The notes beneath the pieces were generated by a model, which worked only from the letters and a program-made list of their open reading frames with translations, had not been told where the DNA came from and made no database searches. From Ephemerocybe angulata (lineage: Eukaryota; Basidiomycota; Agaricomycetes; Agaricales; Psathyrellaceae): a DNA stretch of 64,000 nucleotides. The position numbers and the translations under genes were made by a program. This document shows positions 43,587 through 54,823 of this stretch, one piece after another; position 1 is the stretch's first letter, and the number at the start of each line of letters is the position of its first letter. Location: positions 248,001 to 312,000 of the forward strand of contig JAACJK010000173.1 in the NCBI GenBank assembly GCA_013368325.1, in the 5' to 3' direction.

Positions 43587-45341
43587 CGCCGGTTCTCGAA
43601 TGCGACCGATGGTGCGAGGGCGACTCGGAGCGATACGGATGCCCTCTTTCACCTCCCACACCTCGAGGCACACGCGCTTCTCGCCCTCCGCAGGAAGCGC
43701 CACCTCAACCTGCACAACCCTCCTCGTCGGCAACGCCGTCTCCTTCTGCACAACCGGCACGAAAACACCCCCAAGCTCCCTCGTCTGCCCATCCACATCC
43801 GAATCCTCACTCACAGGGAACAGCACCCCAATCGTCCGGGTCGTCGCCTTCACCTTCCTCACCTGCTCCCCCTCCGCCCCAAGAATAACGTCGTGGAGTT
43901 CCTTGTCTTCAGCAGTGCCCGAAGGCAACGCAGCGAGCATCGCAGCCTGAATCGCACTACCCCTCGCCAGGATCGTAGTCGGATCCCCAATCCCGCCCCC
44001 TTGAACAATTCCTCGTGAAAACGGCGTCACAACCTCGCCCTCCTCAAAGCCCGCAGTGACCTGCACCCTCTCATCCAACCCCGGCAGACTCCCCGTGCCC
44101 CCCACATACACGATCTCCCCCACCTCCTTGCTATCCACCCCGGCACTCGCAAGCAACTCCACAACCGCAGAAGCGATGGCGCTGTAGACGGGCGCCGCGA
44201 CCATGTCGAAGCGCATGCGGTTGATAGAGCCCGTATAATCCATCCCGTCTTTCAGAGACTCGACGCTGCAGGTCGCAGCTCCGGGGCTCGCGCTAAGAGT
44301 GCGCTTGGTGTGCTCGATGGCGAGGCGCAGGCGCGCTTCCGCGCGCTGGTCGGCGACGCTGGAGGCGGGCGCGGGGGCGACGGTCAAGGGAACCTTCGTC
44401 TTCTTGGTGAAGTCGGCGGCGAAGTGTTTGATGAGTTTGTCGTCGATGGCGTTCGCGCCTTGGGGGATCGTGCTGCTCGCGATCACGTAGCTCAATCCCT
44501 GGCGCACGCTGAGGAGGGAGATCGTGGAGGAGGTCGCTCCTACGTCCACAACAAGCTGGCTGCGGTCCGCACCGATCTCAGTCCCTTCTTCGACGCCATC
44601 CGTCCAGGTGGTGTGGCTAGTCGTGCTGGCGACAGCCGCGGCCTCTTCCAGCAGCTGGGTGACGGGGATCCCCGCGTCCTTGGCGGCGGAGGCGAGGGCG
44701 GCGCGCTGCGCGGGGGACATCCACGCGGGCACGGTGAGCACGGCGGCTTCGACTTTTTTGCCGAGGAAGGCTTCGGCGCTTGTGAGGAGGCTTTTGAGGA
44801 AGATCGTCGCGGCGTCGGCGGGCGTCAGCACCCGCGTCGTCTGCACGGGCTCCGAGCGGGGCGTCGCAGCAGGCGTGTTCGCCGTCGACTTCAATGGAGA
44901 CGGAGCAGGCTCGAGCACGCTGACTTGGTATGCGGGGGTGTCGGGCTGCGTAGGATGTTGGATTATGGGTGCGGAGGTGGGGGGAGAAGAGGGGGAGGGA
45001 ATTTGGGAGAAGGAGAGCCCGAGGAGGTTGCGGAAGTCGGTGATGGTGTTGGCGCTGTTTTTGACGAGCTGGGCTTTGGCTTGGTTCCCGATGTAGGTTT
45101 CTTCGCCGTGGAAGGAGATGGCGCAGGCGATCTGGCGCTCGCCGTCCTCGTTTGCGATGCACTCGGCGTTGCCGTCCTGCAATCGCATCAGCATCTATCT
45201 ATCTAGAGATTGGACTGTGCGCACCTTTCCGAGGACGGCTATGGATGCATAGCTGTTTCCGAAGTTGATGCCGACGACGGGGGCGAAGGAGTTGAACTCG
45301 ATGGCGGAGGGCGTGGAGGTGCCTGTCGCTGTTTTCGACAT
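43548..45341 (-). CDS. Ssz1-like Hsp70, second copy with replaced C-terminus
   Basis: Exons 45225-45341 and 43548-45176, 581 aa, same exon 1 (39 codons) and same intron position as the gene at 35378-37327. Protein differences are few (for example EEGTEIGAD and APAPASSVADQ insert-type changes). Similarity stops after VWEVKEGIRI (about 43630). The acidic run and last 85 or so residues are lost and replaced by about 25 residues (APSRPRTIGR start) read from antisense tract C sequence. The ATPase part is intact, so the protein might fold, but the C-terminal region needed by Ssz1 is missing. Promoter sequence is shared with copy 1 for at least 100 bp. Confidence 0.75.
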
Positions 45342-45501
45342 GTCTATGTGGAGGAGGGAGGTGAGAGCGATGTTGCTCAAAAAATCTTGATCGCTGCATG
45401 GGCGGCACGTGAGATCATGTCAGGTGCCGATCAGCCGATCAGCCGAACCGCGTCCGACGCCGCCCGGCGCCCGCGTCGGCGAGCAACCCGTCGATCGCGC
45501 G

Positions 45502-45858
45502 GCACATCTGGCGCCGCTCTATTCTGCCTCTCGCAAAACGTTTTGTCAAATATCTCTATTTCGCTGGCCCTATCTCGACGATGCCAAAAGGCAAAATTTT
45601 GCGGAGACCATTCACTGAAGCAAAATGTTACCTTTTGCATAGCAGCTGGGGGCGACGGTGTGGGCGTGGCATTGTCGCAGGATGGGCCATCTGAAGGGGT
45701 GGCTAAATGACGTCCTTTGCTGGGGTATACATCACAGGAGGAGGTATATTATTACCATTGTCGAGATAGGATAGGGAAAATGATAACAATTGCTATCATA
45801 TTTTCTCATATTTTGCGGGAGGCAGAATAGAGCGGTGCCAGATGTGCGGTGCAAGGAC
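45502..45858. repeat. Foldback element with about 40-bp inverted arms
   Basis: GCACATCTGGCGCCGCTCTA... at 45502 and its near-exact inverse at 45819-45858 (two or three mismatches over about 40 bp). Weaker inverted similarity continues inward to the CCTATCTCGAC(G/A)ATG block on both sides. No target duplication identified. Could be a MITE or an inverted local duplication upstream of the SSZ1 copy. Confidence 0.6.
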
Positions 45859-46257
45859 TCCGGACGAATCTGCAGTTGGTGTGAAAGGAAATGGATTAGC
45901 TCTCGAAACCGCCAAGTAGAAAGATGAAAGCTAGTCACCGAAGGTGATACACATGGCGCAGAGTAGATAAAAGCATGGGAGACTTCAAAGCTTACTCGCC
46001 TAAGCTGAAAATAGGAAAATTGGCAACGAAAGAGTGATCGACGAGGGCGGACCAGCTTACCTCACGGCGGCACATCTTGAGTATCATCCAACAGGCAAGA
46101 TGACGACAATAGAGCGCTTCAATAAAACACGCCAAGGCGAGAATGCTTCAAACACTTACGAGGTCATAACTCTTCCCGCCATACGCCAGAGCCCGATTAC
46201 TGTCCGTCCTTGAGGCCCAATATCAGCAAGTTTCGGCCTGCCGCAGAATGCTCAGTT

Positions 46258-46596
46258 TCATAGCTTGCCGTTGACGGCGAGCTTCAGAATGTCGCCGGAA
46301 TGTGTAGAAGGAGCGGGGGTGGTATACGCGGAGAGGGAGGGCGGACATGCAGAGGGAAGATGGGGGAAGGGAAGAAAGGGGAGATGGAGACTGACGCGTC
46401 GCGACTTGACCTTATTTAGCGGACGCGCCGCGCGCACGGACCCGGCACGTGGCATTTCAATCTCCGACGCGCGCGCCTCGATTCCAGTGTGCTCCGGCGT
46501 GAGCACTGAGCGCTGGCTCATCCTGCCCGGGAGGCCCGCAGAGATGATCATGGTGGGTTGGAGTATCCGCCACATTCCTTGGAGCGTACTAGCCAT
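46258..46596 (-). CDS. Small hypothetical protein
   Basis: Possible two-exon gene, 46411-46596 and 46258-46281, in phase, 69 aa, starting MASTLQGMWRILQ. A TATATATA box lies at about 46688-46697, roughly 95 bp upstream, matching the arrangement of other small genes here. No domain recognised. Short length and lack of homologues in the window make this tentative. Confidence 0.3.
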   Translation of the reverse strand: MASTLQGMWRILQPTMIISAGLPGRMSQRSVLTPEHTGIEARASEIEMPRAGSVRAARPLNKVKSRRVSLHLPFLPFPHLPSACPPSLSAYTTPAPSTHSGDILKLAVNGKL

Positions 46597-46699
46597 CCAG
46601 GAACGCTGGCGTGCAGAGCGGGGTCGTAGGATGATTGAGTGAAGTGTGAAAGGAGAAACGGCGTGAGGGAACTTGGAAGAAGTCGGGGCAGTATATATA

Positions 46700-47550
46700 T
46701 GTAGCTGTGACAAGCGTGACCTAATTTTACCGCATCGTAGCAAACCTAACGACCATGCTGCAGAAGCAGAGGCCAGTGTGTGTGCGCATAATATTTCTAA
46801 GGTCCAGTCACGGCCATACAGTCTAAGGTGCCCAACCCACAGGATAGCCCCCCAGAGCGAACCCACAAGCAACCTCCCAGACTCCCAGCTGACGTTCCAC
46901 ACTTCTGCAGAGGGAGAGTACTTGCAGAACCCCTGGAAAAAATGTAACATTTTGCGAGGCACAAAACGGGGTCTGTGAGATTTCTCCCTCTCAAAAATCC
47001 TCAGAAACCTTGTCCTCCACGAAGAGTTGCAACCTTCTGTCAAATTGGAGAATGTCACGAACTGTCGACATACGCTACGAGACTCTGCAGAATAAATAAT
47101 AGAATGCCTGGCTACCAGCAGTACTTCCTAGGTCTCCTTGGGCACGTTCGACCTGGAGGTGGAGCTTCCTGGTGCGTCCAAAACGAACCCCCATAATATG
47201 GAGGTACGATAGTATATGAAGACAAACATGGACTTACCGTTTGTTTGCAGTCCTGGTTCTCGTCGCTTCCAGCAGCCTTACGCAACAGCCGGCACCTTTC
47301 AAAACCAGCACATCACGTCGCCCCGCCTATCCCCGTCATGCCGCGCCACGAGCCCGCGTGAGTGCCCGTCGCACCGAATGGTTGATAGACGCGCCCTCAC
47401 CCATGCCCGACATCCCGCCATGCTTGCCGCCGTAGCACAGCATGTAGTAGATAGTTTTCATCAGAAATATAAAGACATCTCTGAATACCGAAGTTACGCA
47501 GATTCTCCTCGCTCGCGCAGGCCAGAACGAATCTCTCATTCTCCGGCTGG
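46700..47550. other. Spacer, no gene recognised
   Basis: Short frames without motifs on both strands. 46930-46960 contains GTAACATTTTGC, also seen in the foldback element region, but no clear repeat boundary. Confidence 0.35.
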
Positions 47551-47834
47551 TTACCAGTATGGGAGGAGTTTACGGTTACCCCGCCTTTCGAGGCGGTCGC
47601 TGAGCTCGTCGATCAGTTCGCGGGTGGTGAGGTCTGAGAGGAGCGCGCGAGTGCTGAGCTCATCGATATATTCACGGGCTTGGAGCGACTATTTATGACC
47701 TTTAAGTGAGGATCATTGTACACAGTGGGATAGGTAAGCGTTCTTACTGTGTCATATCTACCACCCGAGTGTGCCATGGCAGTGGAAACAAGGGCGAGTG
47801 CGACGGCAAGGCCAGCGGGAATAGAGAAGCGCAT
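47551..47834 (-). CDS. Small secreted protein, RELIDELS family
   Basis: Two exons, 47748-47834 and 47551-47688, in phase, 74 aa. Signal peptide MRFSIPAGLAVALALVSTAM then AHS. The mature part is mostly one helical, charged stretch with AREYIDELSTRALLSDLTTR and RELIDELSDRLERR, clearly related to STRDLIDELSSRLEAR in the protein at 33.8-34.26 kb. It ends soon after and lacks the CxxC part; a third exon might exist if the donor-like GTAACC over the stop codon is used. Function unknown. Confidence 0.55.
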
Positions 47835-48480
47835 TGTTATGTGTAGGGAGATGGATGTAAAGGCTGTTGGTGCGTGATGCTTTGAAGTTTAGTAGGGCTG
47901 AGAAAACTAGGCTTGGAAGGCTGAGAGAGGTACAAAGGGTGAGGATGGAGTTGGAATGCAAGAGGGCAGTACTATTTATGTTGGATCAAAGCATGGGTCT
48001 CGGGTGCTAGCTCGCATCCGTGGATACGATGTGGTTCGGCCATGAAGGTCATGTAGAGTTTGATAACATACCTCGGTTGGAACAGTTCAGCAAGCGCTTC
48101 CAAGCGGTAACATGGCTGAATCGCCTTAAGGGATCCTAACGTACGTCTGATTAGCAACCCTGGTTTTCGCTGGATCGACCCAGCCGGATGCCCGGATGAA
48201 CATAGAGTCTGTGCGACAACACAGGCTCCGCGCCGATCCGTCTCGGACGCCGAAGCTGCAGAGATTGCGCTCATTTGGCTTTTCAATTTGGAGGAATTTG
48301 AGCAACCTTAGCCGCATGGAACGGTCTATTCTAGTATCTTCACAGTCCAAGTTTCGTGAGTTCATGTCGGAAAAAGAAAAAAGTAAAACAGTGACTCTCA
48401 AGTCCGGTTTGAAGTTTGCAACACTTGAATCTCCGGTCCCCGGGTATGGAGGGCAGGACGGTCGCGCTACGATTGCATAA
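47835..48480. other. Spacer, no gene recognised
   Basis: Upstream flank of the small secreted gene and short motif-less frames. Confidence 0.35.
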
Positions 48481-49720
48481 TGTTGTAGCACGACCGTCGC
48501 ACCCCCCTCACTTGGCTCATAGGCGACCGGTCACCGGTCTAGCCTCTGCCTTCGCGCCTGTCTCGACGCCCTCTCGACCGCGTCCATCTCGATTCCGCCC
48601 CGCTGTTCTCGGGATTCAACCTCTCCCACACTCCTGGCTGCGAGGCACATCCCAGGGAGTCGTGATGCCGGTCGCCGTGCAGGAAACGGGAGTTCGAGAT
48701 GCCTGCCACAGCACGATCAGGTCAGTCTACACCCTTCGAGATATCACGACGATGCGCTCACCCTCGTCGAAAAGCTGAGAATCCAGTCGTCCACGCGCGT
48801 AGTCTGTCCGTGCCCTAATTCAACCAAAGGTAAGCTTCATCTTTTGCGTACTCACTTCAACTCAGTCACGACATCGAAAACCGCGGGGAATAGCGACAAT
48901 TTCCGGGTGGCGAACGCCCCTGCGTGACGACGATTTCCAGCACTCCATCATCATCCAACACGTTTCTCGGCCTTCCGACGACGCCAACTCCAGACCTCCG
49001 CCGACGTGCCCTCCAGCCATACCGAAAGCACGTCCGACCAGTGCCAAACGCGAACGGGAGTCAAGCCGTGCTCCGCACTCGGTCGGTGGAAAGAGACGAG
49101 ACTCGAGATGGCGTCCAAACGTTTCGGCTAGTCGCAATGTACTCAGGTCAGCCCACATATTCCGAAAGACCACGACGATGGACTCACACTGTGTTAGGGT
49201 TGTCACAAAGCCGATCCCTAGCCATACACGCGAGCTGGACGCCCCGCAAGCAAAGGTGAGCTCCCTCTACCAGCACCCGCAACGACCCAGTCACAATATA
49301 TCAGCGACAAATATCGTATAAACACCGCGAACACCGCGCCGATATGGACAAGCACCCCTGCCCGGTCGGCGAAATCCACCTCCAATCCCAAAACCTCCGG
49401 CGACGTGCGACCTCCCAGCCTTCCAGCACCCGACGACGGCAGACCCAGACCTCCACCAAGCTCCAACCATCGCCCTCACCTCCCCAAGCCTGCGCAACAC
49501 CCGAGGACGCCATCTCAGACCTTCACGACGTGCGACGCTCGTTCTCAGCCGTCGGGGCCTGTGCGGAACGACGCCGGACCACGAGTCACACCGACGCGAG
49601 CGTCCTGTTGCAACGGCCGAACGCACCTCCGACGAACGTGAACACGAAGGGATGCTGGTTGTAGGGAGTTACGGTGAGTATGTACAGACTGTTGCATTGT
49701 TTACGACGGTGTACTCACAG
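48481..49720 (+). other. Intron-dense transcribed-looking tract E
   Basis: Plus-strand candidate introns at 48721-48779, from 48830, 49147-49197, from 49256, and 49674-49720, again about 50-60 nt where both ends are clear, separated by GACGACG- and CCTCC-rich exons. Introns here share the (G)TACTCAC / GACTCAC motif near the acceptor with tract C. No conserved protein seen on either strand. Confidence 0.4.
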
Positions 49721-50213
49721 AAGGCATCAGAACAACGTGAAGGAAAGACGGGCCTTGAGGCCGGTTAGAAACATCGACACCGGCACAGAGAGCGCTGAGG
49801 GTCTGGAATCGAGGTTAGCGCGTGCACTCGTATAAAGCAAACGAATAAACTAACAATTATATTCGGTCGAAGCCTCGCGCAAGCCATCAACGAACTCCAA
49901 AAGTGCCGACTTTCGAGTAGAGCGGCAGCGCCAGGTCGACGAGCAGCGGTTCCGTTGCAGGAGGGTTGCAGGACGGCTATGGGATTTCAAAAAGAGGTCA
50001 GTTCTATTCTCGAATGGTAACGATATGACTGACCACAACTTAGACCTTCATAAAGAAGAACTCGACGGAGGTCCGACGCGCCTGACGACGAAAAATCGAC
50101 GACCATGGAATCGCGCGTCAAGTTCGCGGACGGCCTGGCATAGCCGTGACCTCGAATGGTCGTCCCGTATGTCGTCACGAATGGGCTGGTTTGTCGTAGT
50201 AGGGAGTAGCCAT
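49721..50213 (-). CDS. Small hypothetical protein, uncertain
   Basis: A minus-strand ATG at 50211-50213 (MATPYYDKPAHS) lies about 120 bp downstream of a TATATATACT box (50331-50340). With introns at about 50125-50168 and 49978-50046 it could extend as SANLTRDSMVVDFSSSGAS and onward, but no stop or domain was settled. Listed because promoter and splice signals agree; the product is unknown and may not be real. Confidence 0.22.
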
Positions 50214-50347
50214 GGTACTATGGGTGCACCTACAATAGTAGAAGGATACACATGGTGGTGAGCAGGATGAAGGAAATGAAAGAATAGGAAGGTGGGCAAG
50301 AAGGAATGGGACGGAAAGAATTCGGGGCGGTATATATACTATAATAT

Positions 50348-51009
50348 AGCTGCGGGATGTGACCTGATCCCTGCATCGCGATAGCCACCGTTGTCGCAGA
50401 ACAAGTTCCTTCCATGGCTGGTTTTCCCCAGCTTCCAGTTTCAAGCCTGAGCTAGGCCTTGCCGTTCTTTCGATAGTGGCTCGAGCATTTTTAGACTTGA
50501 TATATAGAAGGAGGGTGGCTTGAAGGGCGACAACGATATAAATACCCTTTCTCTCTCTTCTATAACCAACAGGCTACAAGTCCCTTCAAGTTAACCTTGG
50601 GCGTCTTCGACTTATGCAGGACTCGGAGGAGTTCTTCCTAAGTGCGCTATAATAAAACCAACTCTAAAACCAGATGAGGATAATATACATACCGGCACTG
50701 CACCACACAAGCCCTTCATTCTTCCTTGCTTTTTTTTGTTTCTTTCTCCACTTCCTCTACTTATCATTGGCCTCGCACACTAGCCCACTCATAACCTTTT
50801 GCTGACCAGGATTCACCCTCGCTCCGGCGCTTATCCTCGCTAGTCCTTCCAGTCCGCCATCACCGTCGCGGCCGGCGCAGGCCATCAATCTAAGCGCCCA
50901 ATCAATCAGTCACGGTACGGCGCGTCACATTCTTCCTTCCAACCACCACCACCACCCCAACCCAAATTCCAAAGAAACGAAAGATTACACCCGATATCGC
51001 ACCCAAATC
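50348..51009 (+). promoter_or_regulatory. 5' flank of the UBP14-like gene
   Basis: No gene. 50810-50990 contains the blocks duplicated at 15.76-16.0 and 19.51-19.77 kb (GCTCCGGCGCTTATCC, CATCACCGTCGCGGCCGG, TTCCAAAGAAACGAAAG), so this is the reference copy of the duplicated upstream region. Confidence 0.55.
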
Positions 51010-54000
51010 ATGTCCTGTCCCCATCTCGGCGCCCTGGCCCTCCTCCAACCTCCCCGCCTGTCCCAGTCCGTTCACAGGGAGGAGTGCACGCAGTGTTTCG
51101 ACGACCAGGTGCGTGCGCATCGATCTCCGCGTTTATGGTACTCTCAACCATTTATGATATGTTGTGCGATGGTAGGACTCCCCGCTTGGCATCGATGTGT
51201 GCTTGACGTGCTTCAACGGCGGGTGCCTCTCGGCCGACCGACACCACGCCCAGACACACGTAAAGAAGACAGGGCACAAGTTTGCTCTCAACGTGAAAAG
51301 GAAGATCAAGCCATCGAGCCCTAGGGTACGCATCTCCTACCTACAATCGCATCTGGTCTTGTTGACGGTATTTTGAAGGGCGACGGCGAAGAACCCCCCG
51401 CGAAGATGACGAAACTCGCGATCCTCGAAGAGCGCGAAGAAGACAAGTACGACACCTTCACCAGCGTCAAGTGTTGGGAGTGCGATCCGGAGAAGGGAAG
51501 GGAGATCCCGCAGGACGTCGTCTCCTCCAACCCTGATGTACGTTCGCTTGCTTCTCCATTATCCACGTCTTTCAGTGCTTATAAAAACAAAGATTAAGCG
51601 CCTCGTCGACGGCGTGATGACTTCGCTTTCCTCAGCGCGCCAGTCCGAAGTCAAAGCTTGGGAAGAAGAGATCACGCCGTGCGAGCATACTCTCATGCTC
51701 GAGCAGTTCGATACCGGCAAGATCGCCGAATCTGGTGCGTCTCAACCTACCCTTTGCGCCTCGTCGAGTCGTACTAATACTCACTGACCGACAGGCCTCG
51801 CGCACTGCAAGTCCTGCGACCTCAAAGAAAACCTCTGGCTCTGCCTAACCTGCGGATCCCTCGGATGCGGGCGGAAACAGTTCGGCGGCGTCCCTGGGGG
51901 CAACGGGCATGGGTTGGAGCATTATGAGCAGACGGGGCACCCCGTCGCTGTGAAGCTTGGGACGATCACCGCCGAAGGCGAAGCAGGTGAGCGCGGTGAT
52001 TGAATGAAATTCGTTTCGCGGAGTATGCTCATGTTGCCCGCCAGACATCTACTGCTACAAGTGTAACGACGCGAAGCAAGATCCGGAGCTCAAATCGCAC
52101 CTTGCAGCGTTCGGGATCAACGTCGGGACGTTGACGAAGACCGAGAAGAGTATGACCGAGCTGGTGCGTCTCCATCCATGAGCATCGTCTCAGTCACTCA
52201 CGGCGCCGCAGCAAATCGAACAAAACCTGCGCTACGACTTCTCTCTCCTCAGCGAGGACGGCCACGCCCTCCAACCCGTCTTCGGCCCCGGCCTCACCGG
52301 CCTCGCCAACCTCGGCAACAGCTGCTACATGGCGAGCGTGCTCCAAACCCTCTTCGCCCTTCCCTCCTTCAAGGCCCGCTACTACGAAGCCTACCACTCC
52401 ACTCTCGCGAAAGAGCATGCGGAGGAATGCGACGCCGCTCTCCCCGCGGAGTGCGTTGAGTGTCAGTTGGTGAAGGTCGCTGATGGGCTGCTGAGTGGGC
52501 GGTACTCGCATCCGGAGAACACGGCGTCGCTGCCGCCGAGCCATACGAGTGCTGATAAGTTGCAGCATGAGAGCCCGACGCCTGTATTCCAGAAGGGTGT
52601 GCGGCCCATGGGGTTCAAGAGGCTCGTTGGGAAGGGCCATGAGGAGTTTGCGACGATGAGGCAGCAGGACTCGGAAGAGTTCTTTACGTGGTTGATCAGC
52701 GTTATCCGGCGCGATTTGAAGAAATATGAGGGGAGGGGCGGGGTGAGGGCGGAGGATCCGACGGCGGTGTTTAGTTATGCGTTGGAGCAGCGGTTGATGT
52801 GTGGTGAGTGTAAGAGGGTGCGGTATAGGAGGGACGAGCAGGACGTTGTGAGTGTTGCTGTGCCTGCGAATGTGAAGCCGGCGAGTCAGAGTGGGGATGC
52901 GATGAATGTGGATGAGGAGAAGAAGACGGAGTATGAAGAGGTGGAGTTGACGAAGTGTTTGGAGGGGTTGCTGGGGACTGAGGCGTTGGAGTATGCGTGT
53001 CCGGCTTGTGCGAAGAACGTCGTGGCGCTCAAGTGAGTTTCTATCTATTCTACACCACATTGTTGAAGTAGAGGCTGATTGGGGCTTTTGGGAGAAAGGC
53101 AGACGAAGTTCGCGTCGTTCCCTGAGGTGTTGGTTGTACACGCCAAGAAATTCCAGCTAGTAAACTGGGTCCCAGCCAAGCTCGGTACGCCCCTCTCTCT
53201 CCCCCTCTCCTTCCTCCAATACCAAACCTAACTCGCGTTTCCTCTAGACATTCCGATCATCCTCCCCAAAGACAACCTCCTCGAGTTCACCGAGGCACAC
53301 CTCGGAAGCGGGCTCAAGGAGGGTGAAGAGCCGCTGCCCGAGGATACTGGGAATGCTTCAGCAGGAGGAGGGGGAGGGGGGTTGCCGGAGTTCAATGAAG
53401 CTGCGTTGGAGCAGTTGCAGATGATGGGGTTCCCGCTTGTGCGGTGTCAGAAGGCGCTGCTTGCGACGGGGAATGCGGATGCGGAGGCGGCGATGGGGTG
53501 GTTGTTTGAGCATATGGAGGATGCAGGTCAGTTATCTCCCATCTTATGTGTAGTGGCTTGTGTCGCTGTGGGCCGACGTGATGCTGATTGGGGGTTTGGG
53601 CTGTGTGCCATTTAGATATCGATGATCCTATTGTGGCGAAGACTTCGACTGGTGGAGCTGCTGAGCCGAGTGCGGAGATGGTGGGGATGTTGGCTGATAT
53701 GGGGTTCACGAGTGCGCAGGCGAGGAAGGCGTTGAAGGAAACTGTGCGTGCCTCCCTCCCAACTCACATTACGTCGTCACTGACCTATTCTTCCACAGTC
53801 GGGCGACGCCGAACGCGCAGTCGAATGGCTCTTCAGCCACCCAGACGACACCGGAGAAGACACCTCCCCATCCGCCACCGCATCTTCTTCCTCTGCGGCA
53901 CCGGCGAAGTTGCCTGGCTCGACCGAGGTGCCGGTGAAGTACCGCCTCAAGGCGTTCATCTCGCACAAGGGCCCGTCGGTGCACTCGGGGCACTACGTGG

Positions 54001-54140
54001 CGCACATCCGCGTGGAGGTGGCGGGGGATTGCGATGAGGGGTGGGTGCTGTTTAATGATGAGAAGGTTGTGAAGGCGGATCGGGAGAGTGTGAGGGAGTT
54101 GAAGCGGTTGGCTTATTTGTATTTCTTTGAGAGGGTTTGA
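51010..54140 (+). CDS. UBP14: Ubiquitin carboxyl-terminal hydrolase, UBP14/USP5 type
   Basis: Eleven exons join in phase to 838 aa: 51010-51108, 51176-51325, 51379-51537, 51593-51734, 51795-51986, 52045-52163, 52212-53032, 53099-53184, 53248-53526, 53616-53743, 53799-54140. Domain order fits USP5/Ubp14: a variant zinc finger, a ZnF-UBP ([17 protein letters not shown], then [14 protein letters not shown]), the catalytic Cys box ([14 protein letters not shown]), two UBA domains ([20 protein letters not shown] and [19 protein letters not shown]), and the His box (HSGHYVAHI). The family disassembles free polyubiquitin chains to recycle ubiquitin. Length is close to yeast Ubp14 (781 aa). This is the only intact copy; at least five fragments lie at 14-28 kb. 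Confidence 0.93.
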
Positions 54141-54823
54141 GGTGTTCGTTCGGATGGAGGGGGGAATGGAATTGGCATTGGAGTTCTGAATGTATTTGTA
54201 TTGGATGGTTGCCCTGGTGGGATTTGCTTGTGATGAATTCGATTGTATATCTCACCCGGCGTCGAAGCGAAGACTGGAGTTGGAGACAGGCAGTGACTCA
54301 CAGACAGAGTCCTTTGGGCGAGCAGGGGACTAGAACTAGGCAAGCGAACTGAAAGTCTTATCACGAGCGAGGTTGGTTTAAGCGCCCGCTAAGCGCGCGC
54401 ATTGAAGACTAAGTACAACGGGAGAAGCTACTTGAAAGCGGGAAAGCAGCGTAGATTGAGTAGGTGCATAGTAGATAGTACATCTTTACTTATGTGAGAA
54501 GAGAGACGGAGTGGGGTGAGTGCGAGCCAACGTGTATATGGCCGAAGCCGAGGATGACCTTGGTGCCACGAGTAAAGTAGTGGGGGAGGGGAGTTGGCGC
54601 GGGTCTACGCTATTAGGAAGAGGCAATTTGGGATGGTAGACGAGGCGAGCCAGAAGGCGAGCATGTGGTAGTACAAAAGTGTTTGAGCTTATTCCGAACT
54701 TATTCGCGGTTCAATTCCAATCTGCGGCAAGAGTAAGATCCCAGATGAGGTCAGAAAGTAGAGAGACAGCGGAGTGGAAGCGTACCGTGGCGTGATGGGG
54801 ACCTTCGAAGGGGGGCGGGGCAT
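54141..54823. other. Convergent intergenic region
   Basis: No gene recognised between the deubiquitinase and the minus-strand partner gene. A B-box-like GGTTCAATTCC at about 54711 has no A-box partner and was not called as a tRNA. Confidence 0.4.

Noticed and set aside
44310..45206. 298-codon plus-strand open frame
   Set aside because: Antisense shadow of the second SSZ1 copy; the equivalent frame in copy 1 is broken, so it is not conserved.
52194..53141. 315-codon minus-strand open frame
   Set aside because: Antisense to exons 7-8 of the UBP14-like gene, with biased His/Arg/Leu composition and no domain.
54700..54735. B-box-like GGTTCAATTCC, possible tRNA
   Set aside because: No A box at the right distance and no acceptor or anticodon stems could be paired.
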